Shown piece by piece: positions 1-10,399 of a stretch of 64,000 bases of DNA. The translations under genes and the position numbers were made by a program. Below the pieces are notes generated by a model. It was not told the origin of the DNA. It searched no databases and saw nothing but the letters and a program-made list of their open reading frames with translations. Each line of letters starts with the position of its first letter. Within the stretch, counting starts at the first letter, position 1. The stretch is from Candidatus Celerinatantimonas neptuna (GTDB lineage Bacteria > Pseudomonadota > Gammaproteobacteria > Enterobacterales > Celerinatantimonadaceae), in NCBI GenBank assembly GCA_911810475.1, contig OU461276.1, positions 3,597,501 to 3,661,500 of the forward strand, read 5' to 3'.

Positions 1-406
1 CCATAATACCTTCATGATCATCACTGATAGCTAATTCTTTTGCACTACATAGCATGCCAAAAGATGGTTGACCGCGTAATTTTGCCTTTTTGATTTTAAA
101 GTCACCCGGCAACACAGCTCCGACTGTTGCAACCGCAACTTTAAGGCCTTTTCGACAGTTGGGTGCTCCACAAACGATGGATATTAATTCACTATCGCCA
201 ATATTGACCTGAGTCACCCGGAGCTTATCTGCATCGGGATGTTGTTCACACTCAACGACTTCGCCAACGACGACGCCTGTAAAATCGCCAGCAACGGGTG
301 TAATTTCATCAACTTCAAGGCCCGCCATTGTGATTTGTTCGCTTAGTGTATTCAAATCAATTGATGGGTTTACCCATTCACGTAACCAGGATTCGCTAAA
401 TTTCAT
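1..406 (-). CDS. pheT: Phenylalanine--tRNA ligase beta subunit, N-terminal part (runs off window)
   Basis: Only the first 135 codons are present; the gene continues beyond base 1. The beta subunit pairs with PheS in the (alpha-beta)2 enzyme that charges tRNA-Phe in the cytoplasm. The translated start [14 protein letters not shown], followed by a segment with [12 protein letters not shown] and VCGAPNC, is the typical PheT N-terminus with its EMAP/OB-type tRNA-binding domain. The ATG at 404-406 lies 11 bases after the pheS stop with a purine-rich AAGGGAAAA upstream, so pheS and pheT form one transcript on the minus strand. Identification is firm; only the missing part is unknown. Confidence 0.95.
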   Translation of the reverse strand, partial: MKFSESWLREWVNPSIDLNTLSEQITMAGLEVDEITPVAGDFTGVVVGEVVECEQHPDADKLRVTQVNIGDSELISIVCGAPNCRKGLKVAVATVGAVLPGDFKIKKAKLRGQPSFGMLCSAKELAISDDHEGIM

Positions 407-417
407 CGCTTTTCCCT

Positions 418-1434
<1,017 letters not shown>

Positions 1435-1525
1435 TTAAAAAAGTAAGCACTAATATTAATGGAAAGTGGTAAAAATGGCTAGATAATGAGGTGAAAAGTC
1501 GTCTAGGATCAATATGTTTGGGTAT

Positions 1526-1550
1526 AAAAAAACCCGGTTAAAAAACCGGG
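1526..1550 (-). terminator. Intrinsic terminator/attenuator between rplT and pheS
   Basis: Read on the minus strand: CCCGGTT, loop TTTT, AACCGGG, then seven T. It begins 20 bases after the rplT stop, so it ends or attenuates the thrS-infC-rpmI-rplT transcript before pheST. In E. coli the corresponding place holds the pheM attenuator, but here there is no room for a leader peptide before the hairpin. Confidence 0.85.
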
Positions 1551-1569
1551 CATTAAAAATGCATCGAAA

Positions 1570-2135
<566 letters not shown>

Positions 2136-2179
2136 TTTCATGCACTCCGCATTGTTATTAATAAACTAGCAGTAAGGCG

Positions 2180-2210
2180 AAAAAAGCCAGCTATTCTAAA
2201 GAATAACTGG
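2180..2210 (-). terminator. Hairpin with T-tract between infC and rpmI
   Basis: On the minus strand CCAGTTATTC, loop TTTA, GAATAGCTGG (one G-U pair), then C and six T. It lies just after infC and 45 bases before rpmI. It may act as a partial terminator that sets the infC to rpmI-rplT ratio. This intergenic stretch is also where E. coli L20 exerts its translational control, but no pseudoknot was modelled. Confidence 0.6.
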
Positions 2211-2232
2211 ACTTCGTTACTTAAAGCCTTAT

Positions 2233-2775
2233 CTACTTCTTCTTAGGAGCAAGGACCATGATGGCTTGACGGCCTTCCATTTTAGGGAACGCTTCAACAA
2301 TAGCAATTTCGTCTAAATCGTCTTTAATGCGATTTAACAAATCGAAACCTAATCGCTGATGCGCCATCTCCCGACCACGGAAGCGTAAAGTCACTTTGGC
2401 TTTATTGCCCTCTTCTATAAAGCGAACCAGGTTGCGTAGTTTTACCTGATAATCGCCTTCATCAGTTCCAGGCCGGAATTTGACTTCCTTTACCTGAATC
2501 TGTTTTTGCTTTTTCTTTTGTTCTTTAGCAGATTTACTTTTCTCGTAGAGGAATTTCCCGTAATCCATAACCCTACAAACCGGCGGCTCTGCATTAGGGC
2601 TAATCTCAACGAGATCAACACCTGCATGTGCTGCCTGATCCAAGGCTTCTTCAATGGTTACAATCCCGGCTTGTTCGCCGTCAACTCCGATCAAACGAAC
2701 TTTAGGGACTCGGATTTCACGGTTAATTTTATTTGGACGAACAACTTTTTGTTGTCCTTTTCTTCCACCTTTTAT
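2233..2775 (-). CDS. infC: Translation initiation factor IF-3, AUA start codon
   Basis: 180 residues, identical in length to E. coli IF-3. IF-3 binds the 30S subunit, blocks 50S joining and rejects non-AUG starts. The N-domain contains [35 protein letters not shown] and the C-domain [14 protein letters not shown] and VLAPKKK. No ATG, GTG or TTG occurs in frame before residue 28, although the conserved KGG...RPN.IN.EIR start is encoded. The only codon in the right place is ATA at 2773-2775, 7 bases after a perfect GGAGGA at the end of thrS. E. coli uses AUU here for autoregulation by IF-3; AUA should serve the same purpose. thrS ends 3 bases upstream. Confidence 0.93.
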   Translation of the reverse strand: MKGGRKGQQKVVRPNKINREIRVPKVRLIGVDGEQAGIVTIEEALDQAAHAGVDLVEISPNAEPPVCRVMDYGKFLYEKSKSAKEQKKKQKQIQVKEVKFRPGTDEGDYQVKLRNLVRFIEEGNKAKVTLRFRGREMAHQRLGFDLLNRIKDDLDEIAIVEAFPKMEGRQAIMVLAPKKK

Positions 2776-2778
2776 AGC

Positions 2779-4704
2779 TTATTCCTCCGACGTTGCTGTC
2801 TTACGAGTGTCGATTTCATTTTTCAGATGAGCAATTAAATCATCAATTTTCATTTTTCCGAGATCAACACCTTTTCTTGTCCGAATGGCCACTTCGCCAG
2901 CTTCAACTTCTTTATCGCCGACGACTAACAAGTATGGCACTCGTTTTAAAGTATGTTCACGAATTTTAAAGCCAATTTTCTCGTTTCTCAAGTCTGCATT
3001 GGCTCTGATACCAGCTTTATTTAACGCTTTCACAGTTTCTTTGGCAAAATCTGCCTGTTTATCTGTGATATTCATGATGACTGCCTGTGTTGGCGCTAAC
3101 CATAATGGGAAAAGACCCGCATACTCTTCGGTTAGTATTCCAATGAAACGTTCCAGAGAACCTAATATAGCCCTGTGAATCATGACTGGGACTTTACGTT
3201 CATTATCTTCAGCAACGTAAGAGGCACCTAAACGACCAGGCATTGAGAAATCGAGCTGAATCGTACCACATTGCCAGGCTCTATCCAAACAGTCATATAA
3301 AGTAAATTCGATTTTAGGGCCGTAAAAAGCGCCTTCGCCAGGCTGCAATTCGAATTCCAACTCGTTATGCTCTAGTGCCAGTTTGAGTGCTTCTTCTGCT
3401 TTATCCCAGATAGCCTCGCTTCCTACACGCTTTTCAGGTCGAGTTGATAGCTTAACTTCAATACGATTAAATCCGAATGTCGAGTAAAGATCATAAACCA
3501 TCTTAATGCAAGAAGAAACTTCAGATTGTATCTGCTCTTCAGTACAAAAAATATGGGCATCATCTTGGGTAAAGCCCCTAACCCGCATCAGTCCGTGTAA
3601 TGCACCTGATGGTTCATTACGGTGGCAGCAACCAAATTCAGCCATTCTTAAAGGAAGGTCACGGTATGATTTTAACCCCTGATTAAAAATCTGAACATGA
3701 CCTGGGCAGTTCATTGGTTTAATGGCATATTCACGATTTTCTGAAGAAGTGGTAAACATGTTTTCGGCATATTTATCCCAATGACCGGATTTCTCCCACA
3801 ATACCCGGTCCATCATAAATGGGCCTTTGACTTCCTGATAATCGTATTGATGCAGTTTTTCCCGGACAAATTTTTCCAATTCACGGAAGATGGTCCAACC
3901 ATCATTGTGCCAAAATACCATGCCCGGAGCTTCTTCCTGCCAGTGGAACAGATCCAATGCTTTACCAATTTTACGGTGGTCTCGCTTAGCAGCTTCTTCT
4001 AACCTTACAAGATAAGATTTAAGCTGTTTTTTATCTGGCCATGCAGTGCCATAAATACGTTGCAACATTTTATTATTGCTGTCACCACGCCAATATGCCC
4101 CTGCAATTTTCATCAATTTGAAATGATGACAAAATCGCATATTTGGGACATGTGGACCGCGGCACATATCTACATATTCTTGATGATGGTAAAGACCTGG
4201 GCGATCCGATGGATCAATACCTTCTATAATTTCAAGTTTATAGCTTTCATCACGCGCTTCAAATGTCCGTTTGGCTTCTTCTACGGATACTTTTTCTTTG
4301 ATCACATCGTAGTTCGTTTTTGCCAGTTCCAACATGCGTTTTTCTAACGTATCGAGGTCTTCCTGAGTTAACGAATGCTCAAGGTCGATATCGTAGTAGA
4401 AACCATTGTCAATTGTTGGCCCGATAGCCATTTTGACATCAGGCCATAATTGTTTAATAGCGTGGCCAAGCAAATGTGCGCAGGAATGACGAATAATCTC
4501 AAGCCCGTCCGCATCTCTTACTGTAATTATTTCTATCTGTGCATCTTCCATCACAACATCACAAGCATCAACTCGTTGTCCGTTAACGCGGCCTGCAATA
4601 CATGCTTTAGCAAGACCAGCCCCGATATCTTGGGCAATTTCCATGATACTAACAGGATTTTCAAATTGACGCTGGCTGCCGTCAGGAAGGGTGATAACTG
4701 GCAT
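2779..4704 (-). CDS. thrS: Threonine--tRNA ligase
   Basis: 641 residues, the usual size. Domains in order: TGS (1-62), second additional/editing domain (about 63-225; [17 protein letters not shown] and the HxxxH-type zinc site are visible), class II catalytic core (about 240-535; [50 protein letters not shown] supply the Cys and two His zinc ligands that select threonine) and the anticodon-binding domain. It charges tRNA-Thr. The end of the gene carries the Shine-Dalgarno sequence of infC. Two hairpins upstream mimic the tRNA-Thr anticodon arm and probably allow ThrRS to repress its own translation, as in E. coli. Confidence 0.97.
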   Translation of the reverse strand: MPVITLPDGSQRQFENPVSIMEIAQDIGAGLAKACIAGRVNGQRVDACDVVMEDAQIEIITVRDADGLEIIRHSCAHLLGHAIKQLWPDVKMAIGPTIDNGFYYDIDLEHSLTQEDLDTLEKRMLELAKTNYDVIKEKVSVEEAKRTFEARDESYKLEIIEGIDPSDRPGLYHHQEYVDMCRGPHVPNMRFCHHFKLMKIAGAYWRGDSNNKMLQRIYGTAWPDKKQLKSYLVRLEEAAKRDHRKIGKALDLFHWQEEAPGMVFWHNDGWTIFRELEKFVREKLHQYDYQEVKGPFMMDRVLWEKSGHWDKYAENMFTTSSENREYAIKPMNCPGHVQIFNQGLKSYRDLPLRMAEFGCCHRNEPSGALHGLMRVRGFTQDDAHIFCTEEQIQSEVSSCIKMVYDLYSTFGFNRIEVKLSTRPEKRVGSEAIWDKAEEALKLALEHNELEFELQPGEGAFYGPKIEFTLYDCLDRAWQCGTIQLDFSMPGRLGASYVAEDNERKVPVMIHRAILGSLERFIGILTEEYAGLFPLWLAPTQAVIMNITDKQADFAKETVKALNKAGIRANADLRNEKIGFKIREHTLKRVPYLLVVGDKEVEAGEVAIRTRKGVDLGKMKIDDLIAHLKNEIDTRKTATSEE

Positions 4705-4726
4705 AACTATTCCTTAACTTACAGTG

Positions 4727-4747
4727 GTGATGCCTACCAAACATCAC
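4727..4747 (-). promoter_or_regulatory. thrS operator hairpin 1, mimic of the tRNA-Thr(GGU) anticodon arm
   Basis: On the minus strand GTGATGT, 7-base loop TTGGTAG, GCATCAC. The loop matches the shape of an anticodon loop with U33 and anticodon GGU at 34-36, which is a threonine anticodon. It ends 23 bases before the thrS ATG, the position of domain 2 in the E. coli thrS operator. Binding by ThrRS would block the ribosome site. Confidence 0.75.
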
Positions 4748-4795
4748 ATATAAATGTTGAATTAATAAATTCGAAAAATGATTTGTATTTCATAT

Positions 4796-4814
4796 CGTCC
4801 GTTACTGTCGGACG
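4796..4814 (-). promoter_or_regulatory. thrS operator hairpin 2, second tRNA-Thr anticodon-like stem-loop
   Basis: On the minus strand CGTCCG, 7-base loop ACAGTAA, CGGACG: a perfect 6-bp stem with G35 and U36, the two anticodon bases ThrRS reads. It lies 92-110 bases before the ATG, matching the distal domain 4 arm of the E. coli operator. Position 33 is C rather than U. Confidence 0.7.
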
Positions 4815-4971
4815 TGGATTACAATCGTATCTGAACCCCTCAATAAACACAATAAACTAAGCTAACTACTTTGCTTCTCTCATAAAATGGTAAAAGTTGG
4901 TATCAAATGATAAAACGGTATGTATTTCTAAGGATAAAAACGTTAATCTTTCGGGGTTCTTAACTTTTTAC

Positions 4972-6390
4972 ATGTCGAATATGCATCCCCTTTTTAAACA
5001 AGAAATTATCCGATTAATTCGGCTAGCCTTTCCTGTCTTAATCGCTCAACTTATTGTGATGGGTATGAGTGTGGCTGATACCTTGATGGCCGGTCAGGTA
5101 AGTGCGACTGATCTTGCTGCTGTTGCTTTAGGCGGAAGTCTGATTTTCCCAGTAATTTTCTTCTGTCAGGGAATCCTGATGGCTGTCACTCCATTAATTG
5201 CAAGTCATTTCGGTGCAAAACGACATCGGCATATCCGACAAACCTTAATGCAATCACTTTGGCTCGCTTTAGGGCTTAGCATTGTGGCAATGCTTATTTC
5301 GACCCAGTTAAGGCGTGTTATTGTACTGATTGGACATGATCCAGAATTGATTTCATTGGCTAATGGGTATATTCATTTTTTATCATTTGGAATTTTAGGT
5401 GCTTGCTTTTATCAGTCGCTCAGAGGTCTCAACGAAGGCGTTGGAAATACTCGGATCATTATGATCATCGGTATTTTAGGTCTTATTGCGAATATTCCGA
5501 TGAACTATGTTTTTATCCATGGCTTATTGGGAATGCCCAGGCTTGGCGGTGCAGGTTGTGGTCTGGCAACAGCCATTGTTTTTACGATGATGGCGGTGGT
5601 CATGGCTTTATATATATATAAGGGCAAACGCTATCGTTACCTGTCTTTGTTAAATATTAGAACAAGCCCTCAATGGGATAAAATTTATCCTATTCTGCGT
5701 CTTGGTTTTCCTATTGCCGGAGCTATTTTCTTTGAAGTTAGCTTGTTTTCTGTTATCACAATATTAATGACGCCATTTGGCGCCGACACGGTCGCGGCAC
5801 ATCAAATTGCGGTAAACTTTTCTGGTGTGATATTTATGGTACCCCTAAGTATCGGAATCACATTAACCATTCGTGTTGGCCATTTATTGGGGGAAAAGAA
5901 ACCAAAGAACGCCAGATTTGTTGGTTTTTTAGGGCTAACAATGGCAAGTCTGATTGCATTTGTCACCGCGTCAGGGACTGTGATTTTCCGATCGCAAATA
6001 GCATCTTTGTATTCATCTGATCCATCAGTACAGGCAATTGCAGTTCATTTGTTATTAATTGCCGCATTCTTTCAGTTTTCAGATGCATTACAGGTCGTCA
6101 CTGCCGGAATTTTACGTGGATATCAAGATACCCGAAGTATTTTATGGATTACTCTGATTAGTTATTGGCCTGTTGGGTTAGGAAGTGGTTGTATTCTGGG
6201 ATTAACAAACTGGATAACACCAAAACCACTTGAAGCAACAGGATTGTGGTTATCGTTTGTATTAGGATTAAGTTGTGCAGCAATTCTACTTATTAGTCGA
6301 TTTTTAATGTTGAGTCGAAACTATCAACGTTGGAATCCTGCTATCAATTCAGACTATCAGTCATTAAATTCAAGTGGCGCACCAATGTAA
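4972..6390 (+). CDS. MATE-family multidrug/sodium antiporter
   Basis: 472 residues with about 12 hydrophobic segments in two similar halves, the MATE/NorM layout. The first half contains AFPVLIAQLIVMGMSVADTLMAGQVSATDLAAVALG, the second LGFPIAGAIFFEVSLFSV...GADTVAAHQIAVNFSGVIFMVPLSIG. Such proteins export cationic drugs and dyes in exchange for Na+ or H+. The start MSNMHPLF at 4972 is chosen over an upstream in-frame ATG at 4897 because NorM proteins begin close to the first helix; 4981 is also possible. It is divergent from thrS. A member of the NorM/MdtK group is likely; substrate is not shown by sequence. Confidence 0.88.
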   Translation: MSNMHPLFKQEIIRLIRLAFPVLIAQLIVMGMSVADTLMAGQVSATDLAAVALGGSLIFPVIFFCQGILMAVTPLIASHFGAKRHRHIRQTLMQSLWLALGLSIVAMLISTQLRRVIVLIGHDPELISLANGYIHFLSFGILGACFYQSLRGLNEGVGNTRIIMIIGILGLIANIPMNYVFIHGLLGMPRLGGAGCGLATAIVFTMMAVVMALYIYKGKRYRYLSLLNIRTSPQWDKIYPILRLGFPIAGAIFFEVSLFSVITILMTPFGADTVAAHQIAVNFSGVIFMVPLSIGITLTIRVGHLLGEKKPKNARFVGFLGLTMASLIAFVTASGTVIFRSQIASLYSSDPSVQAIAVHLLLIAAFFQFSDALQVVTAGILRGYQDTRSILWITLISYWPVGLGSGCILGLTNWITPKPLEATGLWLSFVLGLSCAAILLISRFLMLSRNYQRWNPAINSDYQSLNSSGAPM

Positions 6391-6785
6391 GGCATGGATT
6401 TGTGTGTCGTGCCTTATTATTGTGCATATAAACTGCCATAATTAATATCATTTTGCCTTTGCAGACAACCCTCAAAAAGTAATATTTATTAGCTGCTTAA
6501 GATAAATGACTATTGAGAGGGTATTAGATAAAGTTAAGTTGCTTGTTCAGGGAGTATCAAACAGGTTATAAAACTTTAGTATCAATAATTATGCCTGAAA
6601 ATATTCAATTAAATTTACACGGTCATGTAGATTAATGACAATCTGATTAAAAACTTTCTACATTTTTTTAATTAAATAACGTATTTTAAGAGGATATTTT
6701 CCACTTTATTCGTGTAGAATCTGGCCAACTTAATGCTGGAGTGATCTTTGCATTAAGGCGAACATATAGATTAGATGGACAGATA
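6391..6785. other. Intergenic region before the BMP-type ABC operon
   Basis: About 395 bases, AT-rich. A weak stem AAGGCA/TGCCTT (6389-6415) follows the MATE gene without a T-run. No convincing ORF, riboswitch or full promoter was found; a purine riboswitch was considered because of the downstream operon and not supported. Confidence 0.4.
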
Positions 6786-8321
6786 ATGACACAAATCCCC
6801 CCTCCTCTATTGGAATTACAAGATATTACCAAGCAATACCCCGGTGTACTAGCCAATGATCGTGTAAATCTGGCTATTGCTAAAGGCGAAATTCTTGCTT
6901 TGCTTGGTGAGAATGGTGCAGGAAAATCAACACTGGTAAAAATGATTTACGGTGCGACACAACCAAGTAGTGGACAGATCCTATGGTCTGGACAACCGGT
7001 TCAGGTTCGCTCTCCCAATCAGGCAAAACAGATGGGAATTGGGATGGTATTTCAGCATTTTTCAGTTTTTGAAACTCTGACAGTTGCAGAAAATATCGAA
7101 CTTGGTTTAGATAAAACCCTTGTCAAAAAATTTGACGACTTAAATCAGACAATTTGCCAACTGAGTGATGACTATAATATTCATGTTGATCCAAAGCGAT
7201 ACATACATAGTTTAAGTATAGGAGAAAGGCAGCGCGTTGAGATCCTTCGTTGTCTGATCCAGGATGTTAAACTCTTAATCCTTGACGAACCAACTTCGGT
7301 ACTTACGCCCCAAGAAGTCCGTGGGCTTTTCAAAGTCCTCCGAAAATTATCGGCCAAGGGCTGTAGCATTTTATTTATTAGCCATAAATTAAAAGAAGTA
7401 ACTGCATTATGTGATCGGGCCGTGATTTTACGCGCCGGTAAGCTCAATGGTGAATGTCGTCCTTCTGAAGAAAGTCCAACTTCGATTGCCCGAATGATGG
7501 TTGGAGACGAGGTCGCTTTAAGCAAAACTTATCCACATAAGTTAACTGACCAGCCAATATTAACCATTCAAGAATTGACAGTTGCGCCAGCACATCCATT
7601 TGGCACAGCCTTAAATCAAATCAACCTACAATTGAATGCGGGTGAGATTTTAGGTATTGCCGGGGTCGCAGGGAATGGTCAAGAAGAGTTATTAGGTGTC
7701 TTAAGTGGTGAAGATACCCGGGCAAAACACCACCATATCATGTTAGATCATAAACCGGTTGGACGTTTTCATGCAGGTATCCGCCGGCAATTGGGAATGG
7801 CTTATATCCCTGAAGACAGATTGGGACAAGGTGCAGTTCCAGATATGAATTTACTGGAAAATACACTCTTAACACATGGGAAAAAACCATGGACGAAATG
7901 TGGTTGGATTGTAAAAAGCAAACTAACGGAGCTAACCCGAAGATTGATTCAAGACAATGATGTGAAATGTCGCAATGAGTTCTCTATAGCTAAGAGCTTA
8001 TCCGGCGGTAATTTACAAAAGTTTATTATCGGCCGCGAAATTAACCAAAATCCTAAAGTTCTTATTTGCGCTCACCCAACATGGGGAGTTGATATTGGCG
8101 CAGCTAGCGCAATTCATCGCAAATTAATTGCTTTACGTGATCAGGGGGCTGCGATTGTTGTGATTTCAGAAGATATTGACGAATTATTTATGATTAGTGA
8201 CCGACTGGCTGCTTTATATGAAGGAACGTTAAGTCACCCGGTTGCCACAGATGAGACATCGATTGAAGAAGTCGGAGAATGGATTGCCGGACGATTCACC
8301 GATCATAAGGAGTTTGCATGA
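6786..8321 (+). CDS. BMP-type (nucleoside/purine-like) ABC transporter, ATP-binding protein
   Basis: 511 residues with two ABC domains, as in sugar and BMP-type importers. Domain 1 (about 10-250) is intact: Walker A GENGAGKST, signature LSIGERQRVEI, Walker B LLILDEPTS. Domain 2 (about 260-500) is degenerate: the Walker A place reads GVAGNGQEEL without the Lys, and ICAHPTWGVD replaces DEPT, while LSGGNLQKF remains; this is normal for the family. The ATG at 6786 is preferred to an upstream GTG at 6741 because family members begin about ten residues before LELQDITKQYPGV. The stop overlaps the next start (ATGA). It drives uptake through the two permeases that follow. Substrate by homology is a nucleoside or purine, but is unproven. 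Confidence 0.9.
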   Translation: MTQIPPPLLELQDITKQYPGVLANDRVNLAIAKGEILALLGENGAGKSTLVKMIYGATQPSSGQILWSGQPVQVRSPNQAKQMGIGMVFQHFSVFETLTVAENIELGLDKTLVKKFDDLNQTICQLSDDYNIHVDPKRYIHSLSIGERQRVEILRCLIQDVKLLILDEPTSVLTPQEVRGLFKVLRKLSAKGCSILFISHKLKEVTALCDRAVILRAGKLNGECRPSEESPTSIARMMVGDEVALSKTYPHKLTDQPILTIQELTVAPAHPFGTALNQINLQLNAGEILGIAGVAGNGQEELLGVLSGEDTRAKHHHIMLDHKPVGRFHAGIRRQLGMAYIPEDRLGQGAVPDMNLLENTLLTHGKKPWTKCGWIVKSKLTELTRRLIQDNDVKCRNEFSIAKSLSGGNLQKFIIGREINQNPKVLICAHPTWGVDIGAASAIHRKLIALRDQGAAIVVISEDIDELFMISDRLAALYEGTLSHPVATDETSIEEVGEWIAGRFTDHKEFA

Positions 8322-9397
8322 TCAGGGTACAACCTCGTCTTGAATCGTCCCGATGGATGACCTGGTTTTCACCAATATTGGCTATTATTTTAACCATGCT
8401 ATTATCTAGTTTGCTGTTTATGGCATTGCATGTCAGTCCACTTAAAGCATTTGATGTATTCATTATTCAGCCGCTTAGCAGTACGTATAATTTAGGTGAA
8501 TTAGCGGTAAAAGCAGCTCCTTTACTACTTTGTGCTATCGGTCTGGCGTTGTGCTATCGGGCCAATATATGGAATATCGGCGCTGAAGGTCAATTTTCAG
8601 TGGGTGCTTTAGCTGGAAGCTGGGTTGCACTACAGGCAACAGATAACAGTGGACCTCAGTGGCTTATTTTTACTTTACTCGTCGGAACCATCGCAGGAAT
8701 GCTTTGGGCTGGTATTCCAACACTTTTATACCGATTGTTCCGTACCAATATTATTCTGACAACAATTATGATGAACTATATTGGTCTTTATTTGTTGTTG
8801 TGGGCAGTTCACGGACCTTTAATTGACCCTTCGGGATATGGCTTTCCTCAATCAGCTATGTTTGCTCAATCAGTAATGCTTCCGACACTAACGAGCTCTG
8901 GTCGGGCCACCGTTAGCATTGTAATTGCGATAGCTGTAGCAATTGTTGCCGGATTGGTTTTATATAGAACAATGCCTGGATTTCGTATGCGTGTTTTTGG
9001 CTCGGATGAAAGTGCTGCCCACTATGCCGGATTTCGCAGTGGTAAAGTGATTTGGAATGTCATGCTCACGGCCGGCGCATTAGCTGGCTTTGCTGGGGTT
9101 GCCGAAGTTACAGGCCCTATTGGACAGTTAGTCCCCCAGGTTTCTCCAGGATATGGCTATGCCGCTATAATTGTTGCCTATCTGGGACGGCTTAATCCTT
9201 TCGGTGTCATTTTCGCCGCATTTTTCATGGGGATTCTTTACTTAGGAAGTGACTTAGCTCAGATTTCTCTTGGTTTACCAACTGCAATCACCGGGCTTTT
9301 CCAGGGAATGTTGCTGTTTATGCTGTTAGGTAGTGATTTTCTTATTCACTATCGGGTGATATGGGTGTCTCGTCGTGTTCCTTCAAATGTGAAATAA
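8318..9397 (+). CDS. BMP-type ABC transporter, permease 1
   Basis: 359 residues and roughly nine to ten membrane segments. The stretch ALCYRANIWNIGAEGQFSVGALAG is the signature of the YufP/NupB-like permease that contacts the ABC subunit. The start overlaps the stop of the ATP-binding gene by four bases, so translation is coupled. It pairs with the smaller permease 12 bases downstream to form the inner-membrane channel. Nothing unusual was seen. Confidence 0.9.
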   Translation: MIRVQPRLESSRWMTWFSPILAIILTMLLSSLLFMALHVSPLKAFDVFIIQPLSSTYNLGELAVKAAPLLLCAIGLALCYRANIWNIGAEGQFSVGALAGSWVALQATDNSGPQWLIFTLLVGTIAGMLWAGIPTLLYRLFRTNIILTTIMMNYIGLYLLLWAVHGPLIDPSGYGFPQSAMFAQSVMLPTLTSSGRATVSIVIAIAVAIVAGLVLYRTMPGFRMRVFGSDESAAHYAGFRSGKVIWNVMLTAGALAGFAGVAEVTGPIGQLVPQVSPGYGYAAIIVAYLGRLNPFGVIFAAFFMGILYLGSDLAQISLGLPTAITGLFQGMLLFMLLGSDFLIHYRVIWVSRRVPSNVK

Positions 9398-9409
9398 GGC
9401 AAGGTCGTC

Positions 9410-10336
9410 ATGGATATCAATTTAGTTCAACAGGTTTTATTTGCGACTGTCAAAACAGGAACACCTCTTTTGCTTGTTGCGTTGGGAGAGCTGATCTGTG
9501 AGCGATCAGGCGTTTTAAATCTTGGTCAGGAAGGAATGATGTTAATGGGCGCTATGGCTGGTTTTGCCGGTGCTTATTTAGGTCATAGTCTGTTTCTCGG
9601 AGTTTTGTTGGCGATCATAGCGGGCATGTTAATGTCACTGATTTTTGCTTTTTTAACATTAACACTTAATACGAATCAGGTTGCTACAGGACTAGCTCTG
9701 ACTATTTTTGGTACAGGGTTAAGTGCTTTTTTGGGAGCTCACCTCGTTGGGGAAACCGTTCCGGGTTTTCAAGCGATAGTCATCCCTGGTCTTGCTCAAA
9801 TACCTTTTATTGGAAGTATACTTTTTAAACACTCATTACTTGTATATGCGAGCTTTATTCTGATTGGGGTCGTTTGGTGGTTATTGCATCGGACTCGCTC
9901 AGGATTAATTCTCAGAGCAGTGGGTGAAAATCCCTACTCAGCGAAGGCTCTTGGAATTAAAGTATTACACGTCAGATATGCCGCTGTGCTTACCGGTGGT
10001 GCATTTGCCGGACTTGCAGGTGCATATATGTCCCTGTCGTATACCCCTATGTGGATGGAAGATATGACGGCAGGACGAGGATGGATTGCTTTATCCCTTG
10101 TCGTTTTTGCGTCATGGCGTGTTGGATATATTGTTGTTGGAGCCTATTTGTTTGGTTTGGCTTCTATCCTTCATTTAGTTATGCAAGGAATGGGAATTAA
10201 TATTTCCCCGAATATTTTGGCCATGATGCCTTATGTTGCAACAATAGTCGTGATGATTCTTATTAATACAAACCCTATTCGCCAAAAGCTTGCTGCTCCA
10301 ATGAGCCTGGCTAAACCATTTCATCCTCATAATTGA
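9410..10336 (+). CDS. BMP-type ABC transporter, permease 2
   Basis: 308 residues, almost entirely hydrophobic with eight or nine membrane segments. The motif ELICERSGVLNLGQEGMMLMGA is the second-permease equivalent of the signature in the preceding gene; GENPYSAKALGI is the cytoplasmic coupling loop. It resembles YufQ/NupC-type subunits of nucleoside importers. The spacing (12 bases after permease 1, 63 before the binding protein) supports one operon. Confidence 0.9.
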   Translation: MDINLVQQVLFATVKTGTPLLLVALGELICERSGVLNLGQEGMMLMGAMAGFAGAYLGHSLFLGVLLAIIAGMLMSLIFAFLTLTLNTNQVATGLALTIFGTGLSAFLGAHLVGETVPGFQAIVIPGLAQIPFIGSILFKHSLLVYASFILIGVVWWLLHRTRSGLILRAVGENPYSAKALGIKVLHVRYAAVLTGGAFAGLAGAYMSLSYTPMWMEDMTAGRGWIALSLVVFASWRVGYIVVGAYLFGLASILHLVMQGMGINISPNILAMMPYVATIVVMILINTNPIRQKLAAPMSLAKPFHPHN

Positions 10337-10399
10337 TTACAATGGTTCATAACGAATAGTTAAATATATAAAACACAAATAAAGGAACGGAGCTTAAAA

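Noticed and set aside
4897..4971. N-terminal extension of the MATE protein from ATG 4897
   Set aside because: The added residues are not membrane-like, lie in the thrS/MATE promoter region and exceed the family N-terminus.
6391..6785. Purine riboswitch ahead of the BMP-type ABC operon
   Set aside because: The conserved junction and loop bases of the purine aptamer could not be found.
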